A stretch of 61,665 bases of DNA from an uncultured Marinobacter sp. Its GTDB lineage: Bacteria; Pseudomonadota; Gammaproteobacteria; Pseudomonadales; Oleiphilaceae. Numbering within the stretch: position 1 is the first letter of the stretch; each line of letters starts with the position of its first letter. The translations under genes were made by a program, and so were the position numbers. This document shows positions 37,785-46,329 of the stretch, piece after piece. The notes below the pieces were generated by a model that ran no database searches, had not been told where the DNA came from, and saw nothing but the letters and a program-made list of their open reading frames with translations. The stretch lies in the NCBI RefSeq assembly GCF_913055835.1, contig NZ_CAJXKQ010000025.1, positions 1-61,665 on the forward strand. The letters are read 5' to 3'.

Positions 37785-38771
37785 TCACCCCAGTTTTTCC
37801 CTGCCATGGGGTGAATCAAAATCCAGCTCCGGCCCAACCGGCACGATCTGAGTCGGGTTGATGGTTCTCTGGCTCACGTAGTAATGGCGTTTGATCTGAT
37901 CGATATCGACAGTCTCCGCAACGCCCGGCATCTGGTAAAGATCCCGAACGTAGGCAGAGAGCGCCGGAAAATCACTGATTCGCTGGCGGTTGCACTTGAA
38001 GTGACTGTAATACACCGCATCGAACCGGATCAGCGTGGTGAATAACCGCCAGTCTGCCTCCGTCAACTGGCCGCCCACCAGATAACGCTGAGAGGACAAC
38101 CGTTCCTCAAGCCAGTCGAGAGAGTCGAACAGCGCACTATACGCTTCCTCGTACTTGTCCTGCGCGGTAGCAAAGCCAGACTTGTAAACACCATTGTTGA
38201 CCGTGTCATAGATTCGGGCGTTTACCTCGTCAATCTCCCCCTGCAGTGCCTCGGGATAGAAGTCCTGGTCAGTTCGAACACCCTCGAGGCCATTAAACGC
38301 TGAGTTGAACATCCGGATAATCTCGGCCGACTCGTTGCTCGCAATCGTCTCTTTCTTCGTGTCCCAGAGAGTCGGGACGGTCACCCGACCGGTGTACTCA
38401 GGGGCCGCCTTGGTATAGACCTCATGCATGAACCTGAACCCATGCAGATGATCCCGATGCTGCTCACTGTCCGGCCTGAACTCCCAGCCATTCTCCACCA
38501 TGTCAGGGTGCACCACTGATACCGAAATGTGCTTCTCCAGGCCCTTGAGCTTCCGGAAAATCAACGTCCGGTGCGCCCAGGGGCAGGCCATGGATACATA
38601 CAGGTGGTAGCGCCCGGATTCCGCCTTGAAACCGCCTTCGCCATCCGGCCCCGGCGAGCCATCAGCGGTCACCCAGTTCCGGAAACGCGCCGCTTCCCGT
38701 TCAAACTTGCCACCGGTCTTGTCGGTGTCATACCACTTGTCGTGCCATTTGCCATCAATCAGCAGGCCCAT
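37785..38771 (-). CDS. Glutathionyl-hydroquinone reductase (YqjG/ECM4-type)
   Basis: Xi-class glutathione transferase that reduces glutathionyl-hydroquinones formed from quinones. The 328 residues contain the catalytic Cys in SMACPWAHRTLIFRKLKGLE near residue 65, the thioredoxin-fold N-domain, and the alpha-helical C-domain (AQDKYEEAYSALFDSLDWLEERLSSQRYLVGGQLTEADWRLF split over two stretches) with the Tyr-rich H-site region RTINPTQIVPVGP. Divergent from a LysR regulator 115 nt away, which may control it in response to quinone or redox stress. Confidence 0.9.
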   Translation of the reverse strand: MGLLIDGKWHDKWYDTDKTGGKFEREAARFRNWVTADGSPGPDGEGGFKAESGRYHLYVSMACPWAHRTLIFRKLKGLEKHISVSVVHPDMVENGWEFRPDSEQHRDHLHGFRFMHEVYTKAAPEYTGRVTVPTLWDTKKETIASNESAEIIRMFNSAFNGLEGVRTDQDFYPEALQGEIDEVNARIYDTVNNGVYKSGFATAQDKYEEAYSALFDSLDWLEERLSSQRYLVGGQLTEADWRLFTTLIRFDAVYYSHFKCNRQRISDFPALSAYVRDLYQMPGVAETVDIDQIKRHYYVSQRTINPTQIVPVGPELDFDSPHGREKLG

Positions 38772-38886
38772 AAAGCCCTCCCGTTAAAATTCCTGAACAT
38801 GATGAAATCAATACAGGCAGAATAACGGGGACCCTGCTACCCTCTCAAACAAGCATTTCTGGCCAACAACCTCAGATAATTCGAAC

Positions 38887-39798
38887 ATGCATACAGCCAT
38901 CACCATAGACGCCCTGAAAGTCCTTGATGCCATAGACCGCAAAGGCAGTTTCGCCGGGGCCGCCAACGAACTGTTCCGGGTTCCTTCCGCCATCAGCTAC
39001 ACCGTTCAGAAACTGGAAGAAGACCTGAATGTCGCCATTTACGATCGCACTGGCCATCGCGCCCGACTGACACCAGCCGGCCGATACCTCCTGGAAGAAG
39101 GCCGCACCCTGCTCGAAGCTGCGGAGAACCTCGCACACACCACCCGCCAGGTCGCCCAGGGCTGGGAAACCCGGCTACGGATTGGCTTCAACTCACTGCT
39201 GCCCGCGGAATGCCTGTTTCCCGCAATTCAGGAGTTCTATGGCCTGGGTGTACCGGTGGATGTACAGATTGTGGAGGAGGTTTTCGCGGGCACCTGGGAT
39301 GCGCTGCAAAGCCGCCGTGTAGATCTGATCATCGGCGCCGATAATTTCAGCAAGCCTGCGGGGAACTACACCACAAAGCCCCTGGGGGACATGCCGTTCG
39401 TGTTTGCCGTTGCCGCCGATCATCCCCTGGCAGGTTCTGACACGCCGCTTTCCGAGGAAGACATCTCGCGTTATCCCGCAGCTGTGGCTGCGGACACTTC
39501 TCGCTCTTTGCCCCCGGGACACGCAGGCATATTTCACCGGCAGAGAACCCTGACAGTCGCCAACATCGATCAGAAGATCGCCATCCAGGTTGCCGGCCTC
39601 GGGGTTGGATGGTTACCCAGGGCAAGAATCGGCGAAGAGCTTAAGCAGGGAAAACTGGTTATCAAGGAAGTCCAGGAATCCCGCCAGCCAATTACGCTTC
39701 ACTTGGCCAGGCATGCCGAGGACCAGGGCAAGGCCCTGATGTGGTTCTGGGAGCGGCTCAGCTCAGAGGGAGCCGTTTCAGGCTGGCTAACAGGCTGA
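38887..39798 (+). CDS. LysR-family transcriptional regulator
   Basis: A 303-residue LTTR. The N-terminal winged helix-turn-helix spans about residues 6-65 (DALKVLDAIDRKGSFAGAANELFRVPSAISYTVQKLEEDL, read in two parts), followed by a coiled linker and a periplasmic-binding-like effector domain from about 92. Divergent to the glutathionyl-hydroquinone reductase gene, which is the natural candidate target under the usual LTTR layout; the inducer is unknown. It resembles YhaJ/PA-type regulators associated with aromatic or quinone compounds, but this is a loose resemblance. Confidence 0.88.
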   Translation: MHTAITIDALKVLDAIDRKGSFAGAANELFRVPSAISYTVQKLEEDLNVAIYDRTGHRARLTPAGRYLLEEGRTLLEAAENLAHTTRQVAQGWETRLRIGFNSLLPAECLFPAIQEFYGLGVPVDVQIVEEVFAGTWDALQSRRVDLIIGADNFSKPAGNYTTKPLGDMPFVFAVAADHPLAGSDTPLSEEDISRYPAAVAADTSRSLPPGHAGIFHRQRTLTVANIDQKIAIQVAGLGVGWLPRARIGEELKQGKLVIKEVQESRQPITLHLARHAEDQGKALMWFWERLSSEGAVSGWLTG

Positions 39799-39914
39799 AA
39801 ATAAAGCAAACGACATGGCTGCAGGTCGAAGGCAAGCCAGGCAAATGAGTCAACCGTTTGCCGCGGCACTTCGTTTATACTGCAGCTGAAACAAACGCCG
39901 AAGGGAGCTCTCTG

Positions 39915-41444
39915 ATGCGGCAACTGTCGGAACTGGATGCCTCTTTCCTGTATCTGGAATCGGAAACAACACCGATGCACATCGGAGGCATCTATCTGTT
40001 CGATGCCAGTGATCGGGAAAAACCCCTGGCCTTCAGCACCTTTGTCGCCTACCTTCGAAGCCGCCTGCATGTCGTACCGGTATTCCGCCAGCGCCTGAAA
40101 GAGATACCCTTTCGTCTGGGCCGACCTTACTGGATCGACGATCCGGACTTCAGCATCGAGCGCCACCTCGCCTACGTCAACCTGGGCGAACAGGGCCGCA
40201 GGGCCAGCCTGATGACCCTGGCATCCCGGATTCTTGAAGAACCGCTAAAGAGGGATCGCCCCCTTTGGCACATCACCTTCGTTGATGGCTTCAAACTGGA
40301 CGAGGAAGACACTGGTAGCGACGGTTTTGCACTGATCATCAAGTTGCATCACGCTGCCATTGATGCCTTCAGCGGAGAAGAAATAATTGGCAAGCTGCTC
40401 GAGTACACGCCGCAGCCCAGCCCCATTGCGCCACCGCGACCCTGGCAGCCCAGGCCCGAACCTTCGGAAGAGCGGGTCATGCTTCAGGCGGGCGCGAACA
40501 TTATTCGCACACCACTGCAGTTCACCTCTTTAGCGTTTAACGCCGCCGAAGCCACGGCCCGAGGCCTTATCCAGAAGCAGCTCAAAAAGCTGCCACTTCC
40601 GCTACCATTCTTCTCAGCACCGCACAGCCCTTTTAACCGTCAGATTACCGCAAACCGGCAAATTGTCGCTGCCAGTGTGGAACTCTCCAGGTTGAAAGCC
40701 ATCAAGGCCTTCCTCGGAGACGTCACGCTCAACGATGTGGTTTTAGGCCTGTGCGCCGAAGCTCTGAAGCGCCACCTGATCAGCGAGGGCGCCAATGCCG
40801 ACAAGTCTCTGGTAGCGATGACACCGATTTCTGTCCGCTCCAACAGCCTGCGCCGGGCAACCGGGAACCAGATGTCCGCCATGCTGCTGGATCTGGCGAC
40901 TGATGAAAGCAATCCTGCCCACCGGATCCGCCGAATACACTGGAACGCGGTTGCGTCGGAACCCTACCGGGAGGCCATTGCCGCCGACCGCCTGACGGAA
41001 CTGCTGCCGTCCACAATGCTGGCGCTGTCCGCGAGACTCTACTCGGAACTGCAGATTGCCCAGCGTTACCAGCCGGTCTTCAACCTGCCCATCACCAATG
41101 TTCCCGGACCACAGGTGCCACTGTACCTGCAGGGTGCGCGGCTGGTTCAGCAATACAATACGGCGCCGCTTTTCGACAGCATGGGGCTGGTGATTGTTGC
41201 GGTGAGCTATGAAGGAAGGCTGACACTTAATTTCACCACCTGTCCGGACGTGGTGGCTAACGGAGAGTCCCTGAAGGCTCACGTGGATGAAAGTCTCCAG
41301 GCCATAGAAACAGCCATGCAACGGCTGGGGGCCGACGACACCAGTGAGCCGATTGCCGCCTCGCCAACACAGACCATTGCGGATGATGCCATGACGGCCC
41401 TGGAGGGGCTGCTAAAGAAAGCCTTGAAACGTTTCCGGGCCTGA
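39915..41444 (+). CDS. Wax ester synthase/acyl-CoA:diacylglycerol acyltransferase (WS/DGAT)
   Basis: Membrane-associated acyltransferase making wax esters or triacylglycerols from acyl-CoA; a hallmark of hydrocarbon-degrading marine bacteria. 509 residues from ATG 39915, with AAGGGAG eight bases upstream. The N-terminal RQLSELDASFLYLESETTPMH and the PLP...NDVVLGLCAEAL motifs are typical. The catalytic motif reads HHAAIDA instead of HHxxxDG: both histidines and the Asp are there, but the last Gly is Ala. Marinobacter genomes usually carry several paralogues, and some have weak activity in vitro, so the substrate of this one is open. Its stop codon lies in the loop of a terminator hairpin. Confidence 0.9.
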   Translation: MRQLSELDASFLYLESETTPMHIGGIYLFDASDREKPLAFSTFVAYLRSRLHVVPVFRQRLKEIPFRLGRPYWIDDPDFSIERHLAYVNLGEQGRRASLMTLASRILEEPLKRDRPLWHITFVDGFKLDEEDTGSDGFALIIKLHHAAIDAFSGEEIIGKLLEYTPQPSPIAPPRPWQPRPEPSEERVMLQAGANIIRTPLQFTSLAFNAAEATARGLIQKQLKKLPLPLPFFSAPHSPFNRQITANRQIVAASVELSRLKAIKAFLGDVTLNDVVLGLCAEALKRHLISEGANADKSLVAMTPISVRSNSLRRATGNQMSAMLLDLATDESNPAHRIRRIHWNAVASEPYREAIAADRLTELLPSTMLALSARLYSELQIAQRYQPVFNLPITNVPGPQVPLYLQGARLVQQYNTAPLFDSMGLVIVAVSYEGRLTLNFTTCPDVVANGESLKAHVDESLQAIETAMQRLGADDTSEPIAASPTQTIADDAMTALEGLLKKALKRFRA

Positions 41445-41463
41445 AGCGGCTCCGGAAACGTTT
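41427..41463. terminator. Hairpin spanning the WS/DGAT stop codon
   Basis: Perfect 12-bp arms AAACGTTTCCGG (41427-41438) and CCGGAAACGTTT (41452-41463). The TGA stop (41442-41444) is in the 13-nt loop. It is placed between convergent genes, with a weak T tract within the right arm on each strand. Confidence 0.6.
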
Positions 41464-41477
41464 GGGGGCGGGTCAGG

Positions 41478-42173
41478 CTATTCGAACGCCCAGCGAAGAA
41501 ACGCCTTCTTCTCTTCGTCACTCGCTGTTTCCCAGATGGTTTTGAGCTGTTCCAGCGCGTTATCACCCGTTGCCGCAGAGCTCTCCGGGCTAGAGGCCGG
41601 AATCGGCGTGCGAGAGGCCGTCATCTGCTCACTCGGATCCCAAACCGCTGAACTGGCCACAGCGATTCCTGCCGACGAGACGATCTCTGCCGAGAATTCC
41701 GGCATTTCCTGCTCGGCTTCCTGGCGCGACTCGGGCTTGTCGAATTCGAAACCATAGGTCTCACCGGCTTCCGCTTCAAAGCGAACGACCTGGGGCTCAC
41801 TCTCAATCACGTGAACTTTCGATTCCCCATTTCTCACCACACCACTTTTCGCCCAGATAGTCTTGTAGACAAAAACAACCTCGTTCTCACCAGGTAACAG
41901 GGCGTAGTCCAGTGCCAGGTCGTCCATCAGGAAGTTGGTCATGACCCGGCCATTCACCCGGGTCACACGGATTTCTCCCGGTGTCTGGAGCGTGGCGGCA
42001 TTGGACGCAGCTGCTGGATCGCCTTCCCAGGTTTCCACAACGCTGACGCTGGAAGCACACCCCACCAGAGACATGACAAACACCGCAACCAGTGCAGCGC
42101 GGACGCGAGCTACGCCTCGCCACCCCCCCTGTCTTATTGATTGGAAAACACCGATGACGTGAGAAATGTTCAT
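41478..42173 (-). CDS. DUF2057 (YccT-like) lipoprotein
   Basis: A 231-residue putative lipoprotein: basic N-terminus, hydrophobic segment and lipobox LVGC (Cys near residue 38). The middle part matches the DUF2057/YccT pattern (INGR-like VNGRVMTNFLMDDLALDYALLPGENEVVFVYKTIW, seen in two pieces), followed by an acidic linker rich in Glu, Ala and Ser and a C-terminal helical tail ending KKAFLRWAFE. The lipobox comes late, so a shorter start may be real (no good internal ATG before it). The E. coli relative affects curli/biofilm output, but function here is unknown. Confidence 0.75.
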   Translation of the reverse strand: MNISHVIGVFQSIRQGGWRGVARVRAALVAVFVMSLVGCASSVSVVETWEGDPAAASNAATLQTPGEIRVTRVNGRVMTNFLMDDLALDYALLPGENEVVFVYKTIWAKSGVVRNGESKVHVIESEPQVVRFEAEAGETYGFEFDKPESRQEAEQEMPEFSAEIVSSAGIAVASSAVWDPSEQMTASRTPIPASSPESSAATGDNALEQLKTIWETASDEEKKAFLRWAFE

Positions 42174-42442
42174 TTACTCTCCTTGGCATGAGGATGGAAA
42201 TGGCGTCAGGCTGGCGCCAGTTTCGTAGCATTCTGACGAGTGGATCTGACAAGGGCAAGACAACCGCGCGCTTCTCTGGCTCACTACGGATGTTTGATCG
42301 CTGATCTCTATTGAGAACCAACCCGTAAAATTGTAAAAAAATGTTGAATTCGCCCTGAATTGGGTTAATTTTAAACAGATCGGCAGATATTAACGCGGCG
42401 CCCGAGAAGCAAGAACGAAAAGCGGGCAGTACAGGAGACGCC

Positions 42443-42646
42443 ATGGACACCCAACGCAGGACCGGAGAAGAAGGGCCGGTTCCCTTTCGCAGCAGTCGAT
42501 TCTTCTGCGTGGGGAGCAAATGGTACTTCACCACCCGGGAAGGGTTTGACAGTGGCCCGTTCGCTTCTCGAGAGCGGGCGGAAACAGGCCTCAAAAGGTT
42601 TCTGCATGTTGTTCGGATGCTGCCGGAAGAACAGCAGCTTCATTGA
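42443..42646 (+). CDS. Small DUF6316-like protein
   Basis: A 67-residue protein starting at ATG 42443 behind a good AGGAG ribosome site. The sequence (PFRSSRFFCVGSKWYFTTREG, then GPFASRERAETGLKRFL) matches what I know of a short family, DUF6316, found in Pseudomonas and Marinobacter: an aromatic beta-hairpin followed by a helix. Function unknown, probably cytoplasmic. It converges on pgpA. The 269-nt region before it (42174-42442) is AT-rich at 42330-42400, where a promoter is likely, but no clear hexamers are seen. Confidence 0.7.
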   Translation: MDTQRRTGEEGPVPFRSSRFFCVGSKWYFTTREGFDSGPFASRERAETGLKRFLHVVRMLPEEQQLH

Positions 42647-42664
42647 CAGTCACTGCGTGCCCGT

Positions 42665-43192
42665 CTAGACCATGACGGGCACCAGCCACACGTCCACTGC
42701 CCACAAGCAGATCAGGGCCATGAAGCCGGCAATAACATCGTCGACCATAATACCCAGCCCGCCAGGCAGGTGCTGGTCTAGCCAATTTATGGGCCAGGGT
42801 TTGGCGATGTCAAAGAGCCGGAACAGCGCGAAAGCGCCCAGAACCCCGTAAATGGTGTCGGGAAACAGGCCCAGCGCAATCCACATCCCGACGAATTCAT
42901 CCCAGACGATGCCGCCATGGTCGTGCACCTTGAGGTCTTCGGCGGTCTTTCCGCACAGCCAGATACCCACGATAAACGCAATCAGGACCACCAGCCAGTA
43001 GCCGACAGGCGGCAACCAGGCGAAACCGTACCAGAGCGGAATCGCTGCCAGACTGCCCCAGGTACCGGGAGCCCTCGCGGTTGCGCCGCTGCCAAACCCA
43101 AAGGCCAAAAGATGCACCGGGTTTCGCAAAAAACCTGGCGGCAGTATGACTGCCGGCGCCTCCGGTTCCGGGGTCCCGCCTTCCTGACTCAT
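42665..43192 (-). CDS. pgpA: PgpA, phosphatidylglycerophosphatase A
   Basis: Dephosphorylates phosphatidylglycerophosphate to phosphatidylglycerol in the inner membrane. The 175 residues have a short cytosolic start, then four hydrophobic segments and the family residues (PGTWGSLAAIPLWYG, KTAEDLKVHDHGGIVWDEFVG with the metal-binding HD...DE, and GGLGIMVDDVIAG). The ATG overlaps the stop of thiL by four bases (ATGA). Last gene of the ribH-nusB-thiL-pgpA run. Confidence 0.95.
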   Translation of the reverse strand: MSQEGGTPEPEAPAVILPPGFLRNPVHLLAFGFGSGATARAPGTWGSLAAIPLWYGFAWLPPVGYWLVVLIAFIVGIWLCGKTAEDLKVHDHGGIVWDEFVGMWIALGLFPDTIYGVLGAFALFRLFDIAKPWPINWLDQHLPGGLGIMVDDVIAGFMALICLWAVDVWLVPVMV

Positions 43193-44145
43193 GATTCACT
43201 CCTGAAATGATCAAACCCCGCGGGCACCGCTTCCACACTGCAATCGACACCATCAAGATAGAGGCGCGGCTCCACCTCAACAGATCCGATCACGGTAAGT
43301 TGGCTTTTCAGTGACTCCGGGGCGCGCTCCCAGTTTGCCGGTGAGAAACACAGGCAAAGTTCGTAATCGTCCCCGGAACGCAATGCGTAGTTGACGGCGT
43401 CAACGCCCTTCAGCCTCATCAGAGCTGGCGAAAGGGGCAGGCGGGCACTGTCAATGCGGGCACCAACTCCGGAGGCAGCCAGAATGTGGCCAAGATCGGC
43501 TAGCAAGCCATCAGAGATATCAATAGCCGCGCTGGCATATTGGCGGACAGACTGTGCCAGATCCAGCCTGGGCCGGGGATGGTGGTAGCGTTCGAGCACG
43601 GCGACCATGTCGGCGGAGGGGGCAGATTCCGTGAGATAGCCCAGGGCGGCGCCGGCATCACCGAGGGTTCCGGAAACGGCAATCAGATCACCCGGGCGGG
43701 CGCCAGAACGCCGAACTCCGGCCCCCTGCTCCAAACTGCCATGGACCTGCAGGCTCAGAGCGAGGGGGCCAGAGGTGGTATCGCCACCAGCAAGTTCAAG
43801 ACCAAATGCGTCGCTGGCCGCTTTCAGCCCCTTGGAGAAATCTTTAAGCCACTGCTCATCCACCACCGGCAGCGTCAGCGCAAGCGTGAAGCATTCCGGG
43901 TCGGCACCCATGGCAGCAAGATCACTGGCTGCGACAGCGAGTGCACGCCACCCCAGGTAATCCGGGCGATAATTTCGGGGAAAGTGAACACCCTCCACGA
44001 GGGCATCCACGGAAAAGACAAGATCCCGGCCAGCGGGAATTCGCTGAATCGCGCAATCATCTCCGAGCCCCAGGATCAGAGAACGGGATTCCTGCCGCTC
44101 GCCAAGCGGCAGAAAGTAACGCCGAATCAGCTCGAACTCACCCAT
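43189..44145 (-). CDS. thiL: ThiL, thiamine-monophosphate kinase
   Basis: Final step in thiamin diphosphate synthesis, ATP-dependent phosphorylation of thiamin phosphate. The 318 residues begin MGEFELIRRYF and include GDDCAI, the DALVEGVHFP Mg-binding segment, MGADPECFTLALTLP, GGDTTSGPL and AAIDISDGLLADL, all ThiL/AIR-synthase family signatures. It supplies the TPP used, for example, by IlvI in this window. Start 3 nt after the nusB stop. Confidence 0.96.
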   Translation of the reverse strand: MGEFELIRRYFLPLGERQESRSLILGLGDDCAIQRIPAGRDLVFSVDALVEGVHFPRNYRPDYLGWRALAVAASDLAAMGADPECFTLALTLPVVDEQWLKDFSKGLKAASDAFGLELAGGDTTSGPLALSLQVHGSLEQGAGVRRSGARPGDLIAVSGTLGDAGAALGYLTESAPSADMVAVLERYHHPRPRLDLAQSVRQYASAAIDISDGLLADLGHILAASGVGARIDSARLPLSPALMRLKGVDAVNYALRSGDDYELCLCFSPANWERAPESLKSQLTVIGSVEVEPRLYLDGVDCSVEAVPAGFDHFRSES

Positions 44146-44148
44146 CGG

Positions 44149-44625
44149 CTAGCGGGCGCGGGTCTCGGCAAGGCGGAGTCGGCCGCTGAGCTTGTCGAGG
44201 ATGCTGTTTACAAACTTATGGCCCTCGGTGCCACCGAAGCGTTTGGCCATTTCAATGCCTTCGTTGATCACCACCTTGTAGGGCACATCGAGCCGATGCT
44301 TGAGCTCATAGGCCCCCAAACGGACGATGGCCAGCTCCACCGGGTCAACCTCGTTGATCGGCCGATCAAGAAAAGGCTCGATCAGCTTGTCCAGCTCGCC
44401 CTGTTCTCGATGGACACCACGAAGCAGATCGCGGAAATACAGCAGATCAACCTTGCTCATGTCATTGTCGACCATGAACTCGGCTTCAATGTCAGAAATC
44501 GCCGTTTTGCTGAAATGACGCTGGTAAAGCCCTTGCATGGCCAGGGCTCTGGCGCGGCGTCGATCACCGGCTTTCGGTTGGCCGGACGGAGCCGGCTGCG
44601 GCGATGTACCTTCGGTTTCGCTCAT
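44149..44625 (-). CDS. nusB: NusB, transcription antitermination factor
   Basis: Binds boxA RNA together with NusE (S10) in rRNA antitermination; the boxA at 1-14 of this window is the sort of target it recognises. The 158 residues consist of a variable, proline-rich N-terminus of about 20 residues and the all-helical NusB domain (RRARALAMQGLYQRHF, VINEGIEMAKRFGGTEGHKFVNSILDKL in two stretches). The ATG shares a base with the ribH stop (TAATG), the classic ribH-nusB coupling. Confidence 0.96.
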   Translation of the reverse strand: MSETEGTSPQPAPSGQPKAGDRRRARALAMQGLYQRHFSKTAISDIEAEFMVDNDMSKVDLLYFRDLLRGVHREQGELDKLIEPFLDRPINEVDPVELAIVRLGAYELKHRLDVPYKVVINEGIEMAKRFGGTEGHKFVNSILDKLSGRLRLAETRAR

Positions 44626-45101
44626 TACTCACCCAGTTTCTTGAACAGGCTGACCATTTCAAGGGCCGTTATTGCCGCCTCAGCACCTTTGTTACCAGCC
44701 TTGGTTCCGGAGCGCTCGATGGCCTGTTCGATGGAATCCACCGTCAGTACACCGAAAGTCACCGGCACATCGGTATCCAGACTGACCGCGCCAAGGCCAC
44801 TGGAGGCCTCGCCAGCAACGTACTCGAAATGGGGCGTTCCACCACGGATGACCGCACCCAGGGCGATGATCGCATCATAGTCACCGGTTTCGGCGACGCG
44901 CTTGACGGCCAGGGGCATTTCATAGGCCCCTGGTACGCGAACGATGGTGACATCGTCATCGGAAATACCGTGGCGGCGCAGGGTATCCAACGCGCCCTCG
45001 ACCAGGCTTTCCACCACGAAGCCGTTAAAACGGCCCACCACGAGTGCGTAACGTCCGCTGCATTCGGTAAAATCACCTTCTATTACTCTGATATCTGCCA
45101 T
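44625..45101 (-). CDS. ribH: RibH, 6,7-dimethyl-8-ribityllumazine synthase
   Basis: Condenses the ribitylaminouracil with dihydroxybutanone phosphate to form the direct riboflavin precursor. 158 residues from ATG 45101 ([11 protein letters not shown]); a longer frame starting at 45152 overlaps ribBA and is not conserved. Motifs: [48 protein letters not shown] and [17 protein letters not shown] with the catalytic His in PHFEYV. It lies between ribBA and nusB. Confidence 0.96.
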   Translation of the reverse strand: MADIRVIEGDFTECSGRYALVVGRFNGFVVESLVEGALDTLRRHGISDDDVTIVRVPGAYEMPLAVKRVAETGDYDAIIALGAVIRGGTPHFEYVAGEASSGLGAVSLDTDVPVTFGVLTVDSIEQAIERSGTKAGNKGAEAAITALEMVSLFKKLGE

Positions 45102-45148
45102 TGATGGCTCCTTCACGTGTCGCGGCATCGGAGCCACGACCGGGTTGA

Positions 45149-46264
45149 TCATTCGGGGGTATAGGGAACGTATTCGACCACTTCCAGATCGAATCCGGAG
45201 ATGGCCGAGAATTTGATCGGCGGGCTTAGCAGGCGCATCTTGCCGACGCCGATATCCCGAAGAATCTGGGAGCCAGTACCTACGGTGAAGTAAACACCGG
45301 AACTCCCCTTACCGGAAGAACCCTTACCCTCATCAAAGAATTCCTGGATCCGGTCTTCCAGGTTGTAGCTGTCCTCGGCACTGTTCAGCAGGACAACCAC
45401 GCCCTTGCCTTCCTCCGCCACTTTTTCCAGGGCGTGATGCAGAGGCCAGCTGCGGGAATCCTTGCGGCGGGCCCCCAGGAGGTCCCGAAGAGTATCTGTG
45501 ATATGAACTCGTACAAAAGCCGGTTCGTCGGGAGAGATATCCCCCATCAACATGGCCAGGTGAGTGGCTCCCTGGATGTTGTCGCGATAGGTCCGAAGCT
45601 TGAATACACCGTATTCGGTGTCCAGGTCATTCTCTTCCACACACTCAACGGTGCGCTCGTTCATGGTGCGGTAGTGGATCAGGTCGGCAATGGTACCAAT
45701 CTTCAGGCCGTGCTCTTCGGCGAATCGTTCCAGATCTTCCCGGCGGGCCATTGAACCATCGTCATTCATGATCTCGCAGATCACACCCGCCGGCTCGCAG
45801 CCGGCCAGTGCGGCAAGATCACAGGATGCTTCGGTGTGCCCTGCACGGCTCAATACGCCGCCCGGATCAGACATTAGCGGGAAAATATGGCCAGGTTGGA
45901 CCAGATCGCTAGCCTTGGCATTTCGGGCCACTGCTGCCTGCACCGTGCGAGCCCGGTCTGCCGCGGAGATGCCAGTCGTCACGCCCACTGCCGCTTCGAT
46001 GGAAAGGGTAAACTTGGTTCCGAAACCGGAGGCGTTCTGCTGGACCATTAGCGGCAAACCCAATTGTTCGCAGCGGTTCCGGGTCATGGGCATACAGATC
46101 AGGCCGCGCCCAAAACGGGCCATGAAATTGATTGCCTCGGCCGTGCAATGCTCAGCAGCCATCACGAGATCGCCCTCATTCTCGCGATCCTCGTCATCCA
46201 TCAGTATGACCATCTTGCCCTGACGGATATCTTCTATGATGTCTTCAATGCTGTTCAGTGCCAT
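45149..46264 (-). CDS. ribB: RibBA-like protein: DHBP synthase with degenerate GTP cyclohydrolase II half (RibBX type)
   Basis: The N-terminal half (about 1-205) is a full 3,4-dihydroxy-2-butanone-4-phosphate synthase: [17 protein letters not shown] and [13 protein letters not shown] carry the acidic and metal residues. The C-terminal half (about 210-371) aligns in layout with RibA, but the zinc site is gone: where GTP cyclohydrolase II has three cysteines (HSECLTGD...RCDCG), this reads [21 protein letters not shown] with none. GTP cyclohydrolase activity must come from another locus. The tail also holds a [11 protein letters not shown] repeat. The start is ATG 46264 (MALNSIEDI). A 66-nt gap separates it from ribD, without ribE between. 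Confidence 0.92.
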   Translation of the reverse strand: MALNSIEDIIEDIRQGKMVILMDDEDRENEGDLVMAAEHCTAEAINFMARFGRGLICMPMTRNRCEQLGLPLMVQQNASGFGTKFTLSIEAAVGVTTGISAADRARTVQAAVARNAKASDLVQPGHIFPLMSDPGGVLSRAGHTEASCDLAALAGCEPAGVICEIMNDDGSMARREDLERFAEEHGLKIGTIADLIHYRTMNERTVECVEENDLDTEYGVFKLRTYRDNIQGATHLAMLMGDISPDEPAFVRVHITDTLRDLLGARRKDSRSWPLHHALEKVAEEGKGVVVLLNSAEDSYNLEDRIQEFFDEGKGSSGKGSSGVYFTVGTGSQILRDIGVGKMRLLSPPIKFSAISGFDLEVVEYVPYTPE

Positions 46265-46329
46265 ATGGTTTTTGCACCCTTGCGGCGTTCCGGCAACTAT
46301 TGGCGTCCGGAACATCCTGAGTTTATGGA

